Assembly (NCBI GenBank): GCA_019677205.1
Contig: JAAMXY010000319.1
Location: 36,391-100,390, forward strand
Source of the DNA: Pinguiococcus pyrenoidosus
Taxonomy: Eukaryota; Sar; Pinguiophyceae; Pinguiochrysidales; Pinguiochrysidaceae
DNA length: 64,000 nt
Reading direction: 5' to 3'
The position numbers and the translations under genes were made by a program. Position 1 is the stretch's first letter; every line of letters begins with the position of its first letter. Of the stretch, positions 10,107 through 22,440 are shown one piece after another. The notes beneath the pieces were generated by a model, which was given only the letters and a program-made list of their open reading frames with translations, had not been told where the DNA came from and made no database searches.

Positions 10107-13100
10107 TCTTGCTCCTGCTCTTGCACCTGCTCCCCCGTGAAGGCTCTCTCCTGGTTGATGGCCGCGGGATCCATTGGACTGTCCCTGCCTTCCTCGAACA
10201 CCGGTGCGCTGGCCTGCTGCCGAGCCCTAGCAGCCATCGTCTCACTCTCCTCGATGGTCGCAAGAATTGCGTCCGCCGCCTGATGCGCTGCGGTATCGCC
10301 ATCGATCAGGGCTGCGTGAGCATTCATGATGTCGCGGATCTTTTCGCTGAACTTCTTGGGCACTGGAACGCTGTTTTCCACCAAGTAGTCGACAGGTTCC
10401 CGGAAGGTGTCAACACAACGCTGAGTGAACCTGTCCAACAGCGTGTCGCTTTGGAAGTCCTTCGAGATCCTCTTCATGCTCATCACCCGAGAAATGTCAC
10501 TAAGTGTATTGACCGTGGGAAGCAGCGTGTTCCAGGCCTTCTTCCTGTACACGTTGCGCACACCCTGCTCGCAGAGAAGGTTGAATTGGACCGCCTCGGA
10601 GCGGTAGGAGTTCAGGACCAGCCACGCGGCCACGTCGCGCAGCTTGCGGCTGGCCTGATCCGTGTCGCCGAGGCGCTTGGCCTCTTGCTCGCGAATCTCT
10701 GGCGTCTTCCCCTCGCCGAGCGCGACATGCGTTCGGACAAGATGGTGGATCTCGGGTGGGATGAGAAGCTCAATCTGTTGCCCTTGGCCAATTCCACGCA
10801 TGCGGAAGGCCCCTTGAGCGTAGTCGCGGAATACCATGTCTTTGCCAAGCGTAAGAGCCGCAGTGCAGCTCAACGGCTGCTTGATGTCCATCCCAGTGGT
10901 GTGAATCTGGTCGTAGAACGTGAACCTTTCATGCTGCTGCAGGCCACACGAAGCGAGCGGCTCGACCCTGAACGTGTCCCGCATCAGGACCATCTGCTTG
11001 TCCTCTTCGTCGAGATAGACACAACCCTTGTACTTCTTCGGTAGGTTGGCCCGGAGCAGGTACTGGGCAACCTGGACGTTGCTAAGTCCCGTTATCAGCG
11101 CACCGGTGTCGATGAGGGCGGCATACTTTCCCTCCGCGATCTGATCAAGGATGCTCGTGGGGCACCAGCCAGGACTCAACTGCACTGTCGTGACCACGCT
11201 GGGATCCGTGAGGTACCTCAAGATCTTGCCGTCGGATCCTGGTTCGAACTGGCACGCTCCCATCTCCTTCGGGAGCATGTCGGAAGGGGTGCCGGAGAAT
11301 CCCAGGCGACGGCCCCAGATGATGTCCGAGCCAAGGTCTTGTCCGCTCGCGCTCAGCTTCAGGCTCTTGTGCTCGCACGTCACGGGGAAGATGAAGTTGT
11401 TCAGGTAGTACCGGATCATGTGCGGCAGCTTCTTCAGGAGCTCGTAGAGCACGTGCATCTGATCCTCGTCGCGAATGCTGACGAGCTGAAGGGGCCAAAT
11501 GTCGTCGAACTCGTGCCCGGGGACGCGAGCGGCAGCTGTGAAGCTGCCCGCAGCCTCGGCGGCGCTCTGCTGCTTCTGCCTGTGCAGAGGGGTGCCCCTC
11601 ACGGCACCTCCAGCTTTCTCCACCCAGTCGATGAAAGTCTTGCACGATGGCCTCTTCGGGTACGGTCCGTACTCCTGCTCCATACGATCGCGAATGCTGC
11701 CGATGACCTGAATGAAGTCGGATCGCCGGAGCCCTTCGTAGCGGTACGCCAAGATGGTCAAGCCGATCGTCACGTCTGGATGAGAAAACTCGGACGCCCG
11801 AGATGGCACATCTTTCCCAACGAAAGGCACGGCCACCAAGCGCCGAGAACGAGGCATCCGGGGATCTCTTGCCAAGGCCTGCGCGAGGTTCTCCGGCGAG
11901 AGAAGGCCAAAGGTAACGCGGTCGATCTTCGCGAGCACGAACGGTAAAAAGGCGCGAAGCCAGTCGTGCCCAAGGTTCAGCATCTTCACGTGATCATCCG
12001 TGCAGTTCTCGTTGATCGTCCGGACCGCAACGGGATTGGCCTTGCTACCCTTGAGGAGGTAGTCGAGAGCGTCGGCGTCGCTTATCGCCGCGAGTCTCCT
12101 CTCGCGGAGCCAGATGAGCAGCCAGCGAGCCAAGAAATCCTTCAGATGCTGGTGATAGAACTTCTTGCTGAGGAGCACAAGGTGGGGCACGGCTTGAAGC
12201 AGCCTTTCATCGATTCCCCGCGCCACCGCCTTGCTGAGTCCGTCGAGCACGGAGCGGCTCTCGCGGGAATCGGTTACTTCTGTGGTCAAGGATCGGATGC
12301 CCTCCGCCGCGTAGAAGATGCCGTCCAGCAGGTGGAAAGGGAGATCCCAGCGGAGGCCGGTGCCACTACTGGAGCGGGTGAAGTCCAGAGCTTCCTTCAC
12401 CCCGAGCGGCCAATTCAACTCGCTCTTCAGGGGATGCAGCAGCAGATCGACTTCGTCGAGAATGAGCGTCGCAGACTTGAAAATCTTCAAAATCTGGACG
12501 ATGGTGATGGCCTGCTGCTTCAGCTTCTCCACCTCGTCCTCTTGCAGAATGAGCTCGGACATGCTCCCTTCGCGGCGCAGTCCGAAGAAGCCAGCGGCGG
12601 CGCTCTTCAGGGCGTCCGAAATGCCCTTGCTGTCGATTGCGCCGAGTTGCCCGCCCGCAGCGACGTTGGCGTCCAGTGCATGAATGATCTCGATAAGCTT
12701 CAGTTGGAAGCTCTTTATGGAAGTTGGATTGCTGACAACGATCGCCCTGGATTCCGCCGCCCGCCGCAGCTTCCCAAGGAGGTGCGGTGTCACCTCCAGA
12801 TACCGCTCGAAGTGGAAGGTGTAGATTGGCCGGCAGACGAGGGCGCTGAATCTTTCGCGCATCACATTCCGGGTCATCTCCAGGAGCGCGCTGGGGCACA
12901 CCTGCATGACAAGGCTGTCACCATCCGCCAGCAGTAAGGCCAGGAGTGGCCCGACCACGGTTGTCTTGCCGGCCCCCATGATCATCTGGCGAACCATGCT
13001 CTCGCCTCTGCTCGCCGTCTCCATGAATTTGCGCACCATTTCGACCTGAGACTTGCGCAGAAGAAGGCCGTACGTGAACTCGAAGACCAGAAACCGCGGA

Positions 13101-16100
13101 TCAAAGTCCACGGCCGTGCTCGACTCTCCCGCGGAGCAGAAGTGGCGCTCGGCGGCGAGCTTGGCGGCCAAGGACGAGGCCTTCAGCTTCACCGCATTCG
13201 GAAGGATGAGCGAGTCGCGCGGCATGGCGGCGGTCTGGGATTTCAGCTTCCACAGAGAGTCCAAGAGATCGACGGCACTGCCGAGGCACTGCAGCGCCTG
13301 GGAGACCCGATTCGATCTACACATGGTTGCAACCGCGACAGAGATGACGGTCTCCCTGTGCTCCTCCAGGAAAGGATTCAGCTGAGCCAGGTCCGAGTCG
13401 CCCCATACACTCATCAACAACCTGATCAGGAGGTCCGTTGCGATGCGACTGTTGACGCCCCCGATCTGCCCAAGCTGATAGGCGATCCGAGCGCGTGCCT
13501 CGCCCTCACCATACGCGCCCACCGTCTCGGCCTCTCCCTTGACGTTGTTGACAGCCTCGTCGAGGTACTTCAAGGCGCGATCCACATACTCTTCATCCTC
13601 CCGTCTTAAGGCTCGGAGCGAGTTGACAAGCTCCTCGACGTGACTGATGCAGCGGCTGAGCATCCCCGCGTCGGCTGTACCGTCCGAGCCAACCATGCGA
13701 TCCACCTCTTCGTCAAGCATGGTGCGCAACTGGGGCTTGGCCTCGGTGTTCTGCACGTTGGCATACAGCTTGACGTCCTGTTCTAGCCGGCTCCGGATCT
13801 GATCGGCGATGTGAGACGCCGCGGACGGATGAGATCCCACCGAGAAGGCCACTTCCTCCGCAATCTGCGACAGGCCCCTGTCCCTCCTCGTCCGAAAGGA
13901 AATGTACTTGCTGAGGCCACCGGGCAGCGCGTCCATGGGTGCCTTTGAGAAGCACTCGATGTCCCGAACGGTCACGGCAATGTCCTGCTTGGCCACCGAC
14001 ATCACCTCGGTCGGGTACATTTCACGGACGTCGCAGCCGAAGTCCGTCACGCGCGGGAGCTTCCCGCAGGTGACTCCGTCGGACGGGGGACCCAGGAAGA
14101 TATTCGCGTCGGCAAACACGTCCGTGGCGAGCGTGGCAATGTCCGGCTCAAAGACATCTGGAGCCTGGTACACCTGCAGCCTGGCATCCGTCCGCTCCGG
14201 AAACTCGATGTACGCCCGGTTCTCAACGACGACGACGTGAGCCTTCCTCAGCAGGTGAGTGACAGCGTCGCTCCCCCCCAGCATGCTCGTGAGAGAGCGC
14301 TTCGATGGGTCGTACTTGGGCATCCTTGACCTCATCTCCGGATTGTTCATGATGATTCGTAACGTGCTCATGAAGCGCGACGTCACCGCCACCTCGTTCT
14401 GAGGCAGCAAGCGCACGAGGATGCTCCCCAGATGGAACGTGTTGTCATTCACGTCGAGCTTGAAGTCCAGCGACTCGGTGAGAAGCTCGTAGAAGAAGCA
14501 GAAGCCAAGGTGGTCCCGGCCTCCGCCAAGCGACAGCCCGTGCTCCAAGGCCTTGTTGAGTAGCGCCATCGACGCCGCCCCGGACTCGGCGTCCGGCCGG
14601 GTGTACGCGCTGAAGGTCGCGCTGAATGCATTGCTGAGCTTGGCTGATATGGTGTCCTTCATTTCATCGAAGGCGGTCTTGTCGACAAACGAATCAAAGT
14701 CGGCGTAGACCGGGCTCTTCGGCTGCTGAATCCGGACTTGAGGCTTCTCAATGACGGGCGTGGCATCCGGGTTGCGCGCAACGACTTCCGTGTACGCTTG
14801 CACCATCCCGCAGGCCGCCTCCAGGAGGACGTATCGATTCTGAAGAATGGGCGACTCGCCAGCCTGCAGCGCCATGGCGAGCAGCTGCATCTCCTCATAC
14901 GTGGTGAGCTGGCAGACGGCACTGCAGTAGCGTCTCTTCGATATGTAGTGACCGAGCTCCTCCCCCAGGACCCACGGGCAGATCATTGCATCCGTGGAGC
15001 CGGAAGTCGCCAAGGATATCTTCAGCCGACAAGCGTGGGCGTCCGGATGACTGTCGTTGCTGCAGAACTCCAGCTGGTCGAAGATCTGCTCCTCCTCCTT
15101 GTTCAGTCGCTGATCACTCACGCACGAGTCCGCAAGCCGGAACACCGCGGGGTAGTCTCGGACAAGAAACTTGCACAGCATGAGGTACAGCGCCGAAGCA
15201 AGCGTGGGCGTCGTCAGGAAGAGCCGGCTGGAGTGGATCGGATACACGTAGTGGCGCGAGCCCTCGGTGTTTTCGAGCCACCTCACGTTGTTCCGGTCCA
15301 GCAGCAAGTCCGTTGAGAAGGGCGCTTCGTAGATCAGGGGCCTCATCGGCAACGTCGTAGCCGGAAGGAGCAGGTGGAGCTCGCCGTCCCTGTCCTCCAG
15401 CAGAAGGGAATGCGGCAATCCACCAAGAAGCTGCTGCAAACGCGGACAGCTGGGAGGCTCGTTGCAGATGGACAGATCCGAGTGCTCCAGGCACACAAAC
15501 TTCTTCGCCTTCCCTGACGCTTCTGCGCGAAAGGAGATTCCTACTCGGGGCATCTCGATGACGTCAATGGATGTGGCGTCTCCAGGACTCTCATGCTGGA
15601 GCTCCGACCACGCCAAGATGTGAGAAAGGTTCTCCACCCGCAGGAGCAGATTCAGAAGATTCGCAAGGATCTTGCTCGACTGCGGGGCCCAGAGAAGGTT
15701 CACCAGGGTACGGATCGGTCGGGTTGTGTCCACGGACTCGCTCTCCAGCATTCCCGGCGCATCCAGCAGGCCAGGCCTCGGGGAGGTCTTCGAAAGGCCA
15801 GCCGCCCCTCCAGAAGCGCCGACGATAGCTCCCTCATCGGTGAGAGGAACTTGTTGCAGAACCGCCATTGCGGTGCTGAAGCCGAAACCCGTCCTGTCCA
15901 CCTCTTTGTCCTTGTAGAGCTGGATTCGAAGCATGGTGGGATCCTTGATGGCCGACGCTTTCCTGTCCGCCTCTTTCCTGGCCGCTGCCTCTGCGATGGC
16001 CGTCACCGCCGCGGCGGCCTCATAGTCGGGGTCGCTCGAGCGAGTCACCCTCGTCGGCTCGAAGTCAGACTCCTGCATTTTCCGCAGGCGCTGGTTGCTC

Positions 16101-19100
16101 TCCTCAGCCTTTCGAGCGGCCTCGATCAGGAGGGCGCGATTCTTGCTCTTTTTCACGGAAAGGTCAACGATGAGATAGCCGGTGAGATTGTCGTTCTCGT
16201 CTTGCCAGAACTCATACATCTCCAGCAGGGCAGCCGGGATGAGTCCCCGAAGGAAGTGGGAGGGAATGAAGGTCTCGATGCCCTTCTCAACGTTGAGATT
16301 TCGGGTGATGACCAGCGAAGTATGCGGCGGGACTGGGCGAGTCGGATCGCCACCACGGAACGTACATGATCCATCTGGCCGGAGAACCGGCTGATGATCC
16401 GCCTCGGGATCGTGGAGGCAGATCCGGGCGTCCGAGGTGAAGGCCAGTGTCCTGTAGTACCGTCGGCCGTGCTCCACCACGTCGTAGATATGAACGACTG
16501 GCGGATCGCGGAATACGACGACTTCCTTGAGGCTCTCGACGCGCTTGCCCACCTCCGCGGAGGAGCCGAGGAAGCGAATGAGGCGCTTCTGCTTCGCCTC
16601 CTCTCTTGAGATGTCGTGAGTTTCGCCGACAAACTTCACAAGGAGCTTTGCGATGTGTTGGGCGCTGAAATCCTGGTTGGGAAGCAGCACTTCGATCTCG
16701 TGATCTCCAAAGTACGTCCTCCGCCAGAACTCGAAGACGTCTCGGATCCACGCTTCGCCTTTCTGCAGGCTCAAGCCGGCATTGTACTCACGCGTGTATG
16801 GCACGGAGCCCAGGATGTCTCGGGGGTCGGGAGCCCAGTACAGGCAATCGTGGCGCCTTCCGACGATGCGATACCAGCGGCGCATGGTTGTGTGCTTCAC
16901 CTCCGCGCATTGCACCCCCCTTTCAGACGCAGTGCTTCCGAAGATCGATGCGAAGGCAGGGTGCGCCGTCACCTGCTGGTCCATCAGATGCATCGGATGC
17001 TTCTTCAGGGTGTACTCTCCGAGCTGCACGTTTATCTCGGTGTCCACCGCTTCCGTAGTGGTGGCGCGTAGCCACTCCTCGTAGTTCAGCTTTCCGTCGG
17101 AGTTGACGCGGTCCAGGGCCTCGTCAAGGGAGGCGACTTCCGTGTCTGGGATGAACCTTCCGAAGCATCCCTGCCTTTGGATGGAGACCCACCTCCGCGC
17201 TTGTAAATGACCCGAGTGATCATCATGCGGGGCGTTGCGATCGCCCGTGAAGGTGACAATCCTCACAACCGCTTCGAGCGCCTCGTCAGCGATGCTCGGA
17301 TTCTCCTTCATGTACCGGAGCACGAGGCCTCTTTGCTTGGCCATCAAGGTGAACACTTCGTGGGGAGGAATGAGCAGGCTCAAGTCTATGTGCTCAGCAT
17401 CCGCGCGGGATTTGTTCAGGAGGCCTCTCAAAGCGCCCGACACGGCGGAGAATCCATCGCTGGCATCCTCAAATGGCTTGGCCTCCATGTCGAAGCGGAA
17501 GTTGATGTTGAGGAAGATCTGCGACGACAGGAGCGTCGACAGAATCTCGAAGTTCATCTCTTCGTAGTCGACGCTCTTGAACATGTACAACAGGTGAGCG
17601 TGCAAGACGCAAGCGTTCTCGATGTCGTCCTCCTTCATCGCGACGGAGCACCATCGGTCCAGCATGGCGAAAAGCTGCCCTCGAAGGGACGCTCGGAGGC
17701 TCGCCTGAGTGGACCGGATCCACGCCAAGTTGTCCGTATTCTCCGCCGCCAGTCCACGTATGTAGCATTCGTGCCTCGACCCGTATCCCCCCGCGTGTCC
17801 TTTGGCCGTCTGCTCGGCGAGCCAATCGGCGTGGCGGCACATGTAGGCCATGTACTCCTCAAGTCGCACAACGAGCCGCATGATGTAAAGCGAGACGTCT
17901 CCCGTCGCCGTCGAGAATCGACCGGTGTCGAACTCTAGGACGGAGTTCAGCATCTTCTTGATGGGCTCGAGAGTGCTCCACGGTGCCATCGCAAGCTCAT
18001 TGAAGAGCAGCCCCACCGGAGTGGCCAGATGCTCGTCCGTCTCGGGCGGAATTGTGTCAGGGAGAGCCTTGTCGAGCGCGCTTTGCCACAAGCCCGGCTC
18101 GAAGAGGCAACTATCCAGAACTTCCTGCAGCTCGACGCTGTTCAAGGCCAACAGCTTCTGGGGGTCGCTAAAAAGCGACAGCACCAAGGGGATCCGGAGA
18201 TACGGCACGGTGAGATACTGCAGCAGAAGCTCGGCGTCACTCGCGCGCAAAACTCCGCCAAACGTTGGGAGCTCCTTCAGGTGCAGCACGTCATCCTCAC
18301 TCGCGATCTTCGTCCCTGCCAGCCTGCTAGGGTTCGCGCCAGAGGGAGGAGCTCGCGGCTTCGCCGCGTGACCCTTGAAAGCGCCAAAGAAACGCTCCAT
18401 TCGGGTCCGCTTGTAGCGTTTCTCCTCCGTCGCGCTCTTGGCGATATCGCTGTCCAGACCCGAGCAAACGAGGCGGCGGTTGAATCCATGCACGTGCAGC
18501 GTTCCCATCGGATCGTGGTCATCAGCTTCCGTCTTCGCCGTGAAGACGCCAGGGCGCTTGACAGTCCACTTCAGCACGGCATCCCTCGGCCTCCAGGCCC
18601 TGATCTCCGGGAGGGCGTCGCTCGTGGGATTCATCAGCATCTTGAACATGAAGACGATGTCCCGGAAGGCTGCGAACTCGGGGTAGTTATCGAGAAGCTC
18701 CGGTTCCTCTCCAGTCAGATAGAGGGGTAGTAGGGAGGCCTGCGGGTCCGCTGCTGTCGTGCTTTTCGTCGGCTCGCCCGATCCAGACCCCACATATCTG
18801 GGCAAGGCAAGGGACAGGGCCAGCTGGTTCAGGAGCGCCTCTTCCGCCACGCCAAACTTCATGGAGCGCTCGAAGCGGAACATCATGTGGTCTTGTGGAA
18901 TGTGCCGACTGATCGACTCGAAATAGTCCAGCACCAAGGTCCGGTTGGTAGTCATTTCCGGATCGTGGAAGCGGAGAAACTCGGACTCGATTGCGAACAG
19001 GCCAACTTCAAAACCAAACGGCTTGATCGGCCCTTCCGCAGCGGCGCTGTAGTGCTGTGAAAGCAGGCCTTGTATGTCGCACGTGCGCTTTCGAAGAAGG

Positions 19101-21511
19101 GCGTCGGCTATCGTGGCGAAGATGGCCATGACGAGGATCCTCGACGCGTCGAACGACCTTGTCACGTGAATGCTCAGGGCCGCTGCCGAAAAATGACGCG
19201 CGACGCGCGACAGCAAGCCGAGCAGATCCACTTGAGTCTCGCGTCTCATCTCGCAGCGGTCGCTCGCCCAGAAGCAGTTGGCCTCGCGCTGCGGATGATC
19301 GAGCGGAAGCGGAATCGGCAGGACCCGCATCGCAAGATGCATCACCAGCGAGCAGCGGAGAATTGCCGAGTTGCCGATGTGTTCGGCCTGATTCCCCAGC
19401 AACGTACACAGCTGCGCTGCGTTGCGCAGGGCGTGCGCAGCGTCCTGAAAGTTCTCAACCCGATCGGGAATTAGGGAAAGCTCCACGGGCAGCTGAATCG
19501 GGGGAACCTTCGCCTCTCCTATCAAATGCTCGATCTCCGTGTCGCGTCGGAAGCGCCCAAAAAGAGGAAAGCACGAAGCCCAATGCATCTTGGCGTCGGC
19601 GCTTTCCGATGGGTCCGAAGGGATCGTCAGCACGGGTGGGCGAGAGGTATCCGCGATTTCGCGGATCTTCTCAACTTCCTTTTGCACCATGTCAACCACA
19701 TCCTTGACGTCTTGGAGCTGCTGCGCGGCAGTGCTCGAGAGCGGGCTATTCAGCTTGCTCGCTAGTTGTGCCGTTTGTCGACAGGCGAGTCGGATGAGGT
19801 TGGCGTCCGACGACGTCAGACTCGGAACCAGGTGCAAGTCGCTGTACGTCATCTTCAGCAGAGACCATCGGACCATTGCTTCGGCATGGGTAGCTTGCCC
19901 CGCGGTCAGGCCAAGCATGCGCATGCCGGTCCGAAGCGCCTGAAGGACGCAGCGCGTGAAGCTCACATCCGGGGTGCTCGTCACGGGCCTCCAGTCCAGC
20001 TCGTCGGCAGCCGGCCCGGCAAAATTCGCTCCAAAGGACCTCGAGTTCAAGAAAGGGATGATCCGATTGTAGATGAGCAGACTCGCCTCCTCTTCCGTGT
20101 GCTTCCTGTTCGGGTAGACTGCGAGTCTCAGGAGGATGAACCAGAAGGCGCTGTCCGTGATACGGCCGGCGGGCACGTCATGGATGACGACCGCGTCACA
20201 GCTCTGCAGTTCTCCAGAGCCCGGATCGATGCGCTTGGGGTGCTGCTCACGGCCTTTCCCCGTGTTGGCGATCGCGAAGGTGCACTTTTCCGACGAAATC
20301 CGGTGCACGAGGTAAAGGACCAGCTGCCCTTCGTCCATGGGACTCAGGCTGGAGCCAGGCTGCGCTTCCGCGGAGTCCCTGGGGGTCGACGCCCAGCCCC
20401 CGGGGACCACCATGATATCACCATCAGCCATGTTGCGGATTCGTCCCATGAGGAACATCAAGAATCCCTGGAAGCGTGTATCGTCGCCCGTGCCCATGGG
20501 CATCTGCAGGACGAGCTCTCCCGCGCCCTGCAGCGCGTATGTCATCCAGCTGATCGCGCGCTCCAGGCGGGCGTCAAACCCAGCGTTGTTCATGTTCCGC
20601 AGCACCTTCGAGACGAACTCGGTCGATTCCCAGAGCCTCACGCTCGCAGGCTTCTTCCCACGGTTTGTTTGCTGAGCCGAGGAAAGCATCGTCTCCGCCT
20701 GCTCGTGGGCGATCTCCGGCAGGAACTGGTCCAGGTAGATGTCCTTGAAGGCCGGCTCGACCCACGTTGGGACGCGACCCAGGGCCATGCCCGTCGGATT
20801 GGGCGAAACCTCCTGCCGGTGGACGATCGCTACGTTTCCACCGCCAGCTGGTGGAGCGGTTCCTCCGCTGGGAGGCGAAGGGGTCGAGAAGCCCGGTCGA
20901 GTGGTCGGAGGTGTCACAGGGTTGGCCGCAGGCCTTGGTCCCGCCGCCGCGGCACCGACCACCCCTGCTGCGCTTCCGAAGGGGCTGCTTTCGGCGCCCG
21001 GACGCGGCGCGGCAGGGAGCGCCTTCTTCATCCTTTTCAGGGCCTCGTTCGACTCGTCCGGGGAAGCCGGCTTGACGTAGTTGCTCGGGAAGCAGCCCTG
21101 CTGTCCGTGGGCATTCCGCCCGATCCACCAGTCGCCGTCTTTCTCGATGACTTTGATGATGTCTCCAACCGCCATGCTCAACTCGTTGGCCTCCCGCGCG
21201 GTGAACGCGAAGATGGCCTCCACCGTCCCCTGGTCGACCTGAGGAGAGACTTCGCGCGGGAACTCCGCAGTGCCCGGCGAGCTCGGGTCTCCGAGGGACT
21301 CGGGGACCGCGATTTCCATCGGCTCTCCCGACGCTTCAAAGTCGACATAATCGGTTGGGAAAGCACCGATGCGACCGTTTAGACGGCCCTGGGACCAGCC
21401 GCCCGGCTCTCCCCGCTCGATGACCTCGACGCGATCACCCACTCTGAGGTCCAGGTAGTCCGGGTCGTTCATGTTGACGTCGAATTTGGCCACCGCGACG
21501 AGCGCCGCCAT
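7862..21511 (-). CDS. Giant SH3/DUF3638-DUF3645/EF-hand protein with VPS13-like tail
   Basis: One uninterrupted frame of 4,549 codons, intronless although most neighbours are split. Residues 1-60 and about 95-150 are two SH3 domains (ALVAVAKFD and EAIFAFTARE starts; GAFPTDYV and GCFPSNYV ends). A Pro/Ala-rich linker follows. The centre resembles the DUF3638/DUF3645 family of very large fungal and protist proteins. It has a Walker A-like MGAGKTTVVGPLLALLLADG near residue 2840, a DEVD box (LILDEVDLLLHP) near 3017, and a helicase-like FRMRGIGQGQ near 3570. A Glu-Gln dipeptide tract (about 3794-3818) precedes four EF-hand loops (about 3940-4250). In the second loop of each pair, position 12 is Gln or Ser, not Glu. 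The last 140 residues include LYAWQPVAPNGFVALGIM, a pattern seen in VPS13/Vps62-type proteins. The start gives SH3-1 directly. Function is unknown; I infer a Ca2+-responsive ATPase scaffold. Confidence 0.85.
10070..10130 (-). repeat. Hexanucleotide GAGCAG repeat coding (Glu-Gln)n
   Basis: On the minus strand, GAG and CAG codons alternate nearly perfectly for about ten units inside the giant gene, giving an EQ dipeptide tract between the P-loop core and the EF-hands. Slight decay (GAA, CAC) appears at the edges. Unit-length slippage would keep the reading frame. Confidence 0.9.
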
Positions 21512-22440
21512 TTTGGCGCGAAAGATCTTTGGAGCTCCGAAGATTCGAATCCACTTGCTCGAACTGACGACCCCTGCCTGCGAAGGATTCCCTTCCTCTT
21601 CGTCTGCCGCTTGCGACAGGGACCTGGAACACGAGAGAGCTGATCCGAAGCCCTCTGCGGCGGAGATCTCGACAGCGCGTGCCGCAACCCCAAATCAAAA
21701 CGCCGGAACCCACCGGTAAGCACCCGCATGTTCTGGATGGATCCAAGGAGTGCCGCTCAAATCGCAGTGCATCGATTGGACCATTCTCATCCTTTCCGAC
21801 AGCCATTGGATGACAGGTGAGCGCCAAGCTCGCTAAACAACTCCCAGATATCTTCACTATTTGGCCATTGATTCGGTAGAACAAGTTTCTGTCTTGTTCT
21901 TGTTTCTTGTTCTTTGAATTCTTGTTTCTTGTTTCTTGTTTCTTGTTTCTTGCTCTTGCCCGTGTGGTCTCCCTAGAATGGTGTTTACCGCTGATCATGC
22001 TCATAGCTTGCAATGGATTGTAGTCTCCTCGGGACCCTGATTTCAATGCTTCTCTTCTTCTCTTCTGATCATGCTGTTGAACGTTTGTGAGAAGTGATTG
22101 GAGTGTCTTCGAACACTTGAGAGAAAGAGGTCGCGATAGAGAGAGACCTTGGGTGTACTGTCTTGCGTGCCTAGACTAGCTTCTGTCATCTGACGACGCC
22201 GCCCTACCCCTGAAGCCCCCTTCGTTCTTCTTGCCCATTCGTGTTTTTGACCTGTCCGCATTCGACTTATTTTCTTTGCCAAGGAGAGGCCAGAAGAAGC
22301 CTCTCCTCTTGTCTCCCCAACTGGAACGACAAAGTCTCCTTGAAGCTGAGCAGGAGAGGAGCATTTGTGAGCACGTGATTGTGGGGAAAGGGCGGGGCTG
22401 GGAAGAGCAAATGGACAGCAAGAGGTGCAGTGAGGCAAGT
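21512..22440. other. Intergenic region upstream of the giant gene
   Basis: 929 bases between two minus-strand genes. It should contain the promoter and leader of the giant gene and the 3' end of the epimerase-like gene. Two ATTGG pentamers lie at 21775 and 21805. A TTTCTTG array lies at about 21897-21955. Open frames here are short or repeat-driven, and I do not call a gene. Confidence 0.4.
21897..21955. repeat. Degenerate TTTCTTG heptamer tandem repeat
   Basis: About four good copies and several degenerate copies of TTTCTTG/TTCTTG. The minus-strand reading is rich in AAGAAACAAG. It is non-coding and close to the 5' side of the giant gene. Confidence 0.8.

Noticed and set aside
9848..11044. 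398-codon plus-strand frame with a poly-Leu segment
   Set aside because: The Leu run is just the complement of the Glu-Gln repeat; the rest is antisense to the DUF3638 core.
19766..21382. 538-codon plus-strand frame opposite the giant gene
   Set aside because: Antisense shadow in GC-rich DNA: Arg/His/Gly-rich, with no family resemblance, over a well-supported SH3 domain.
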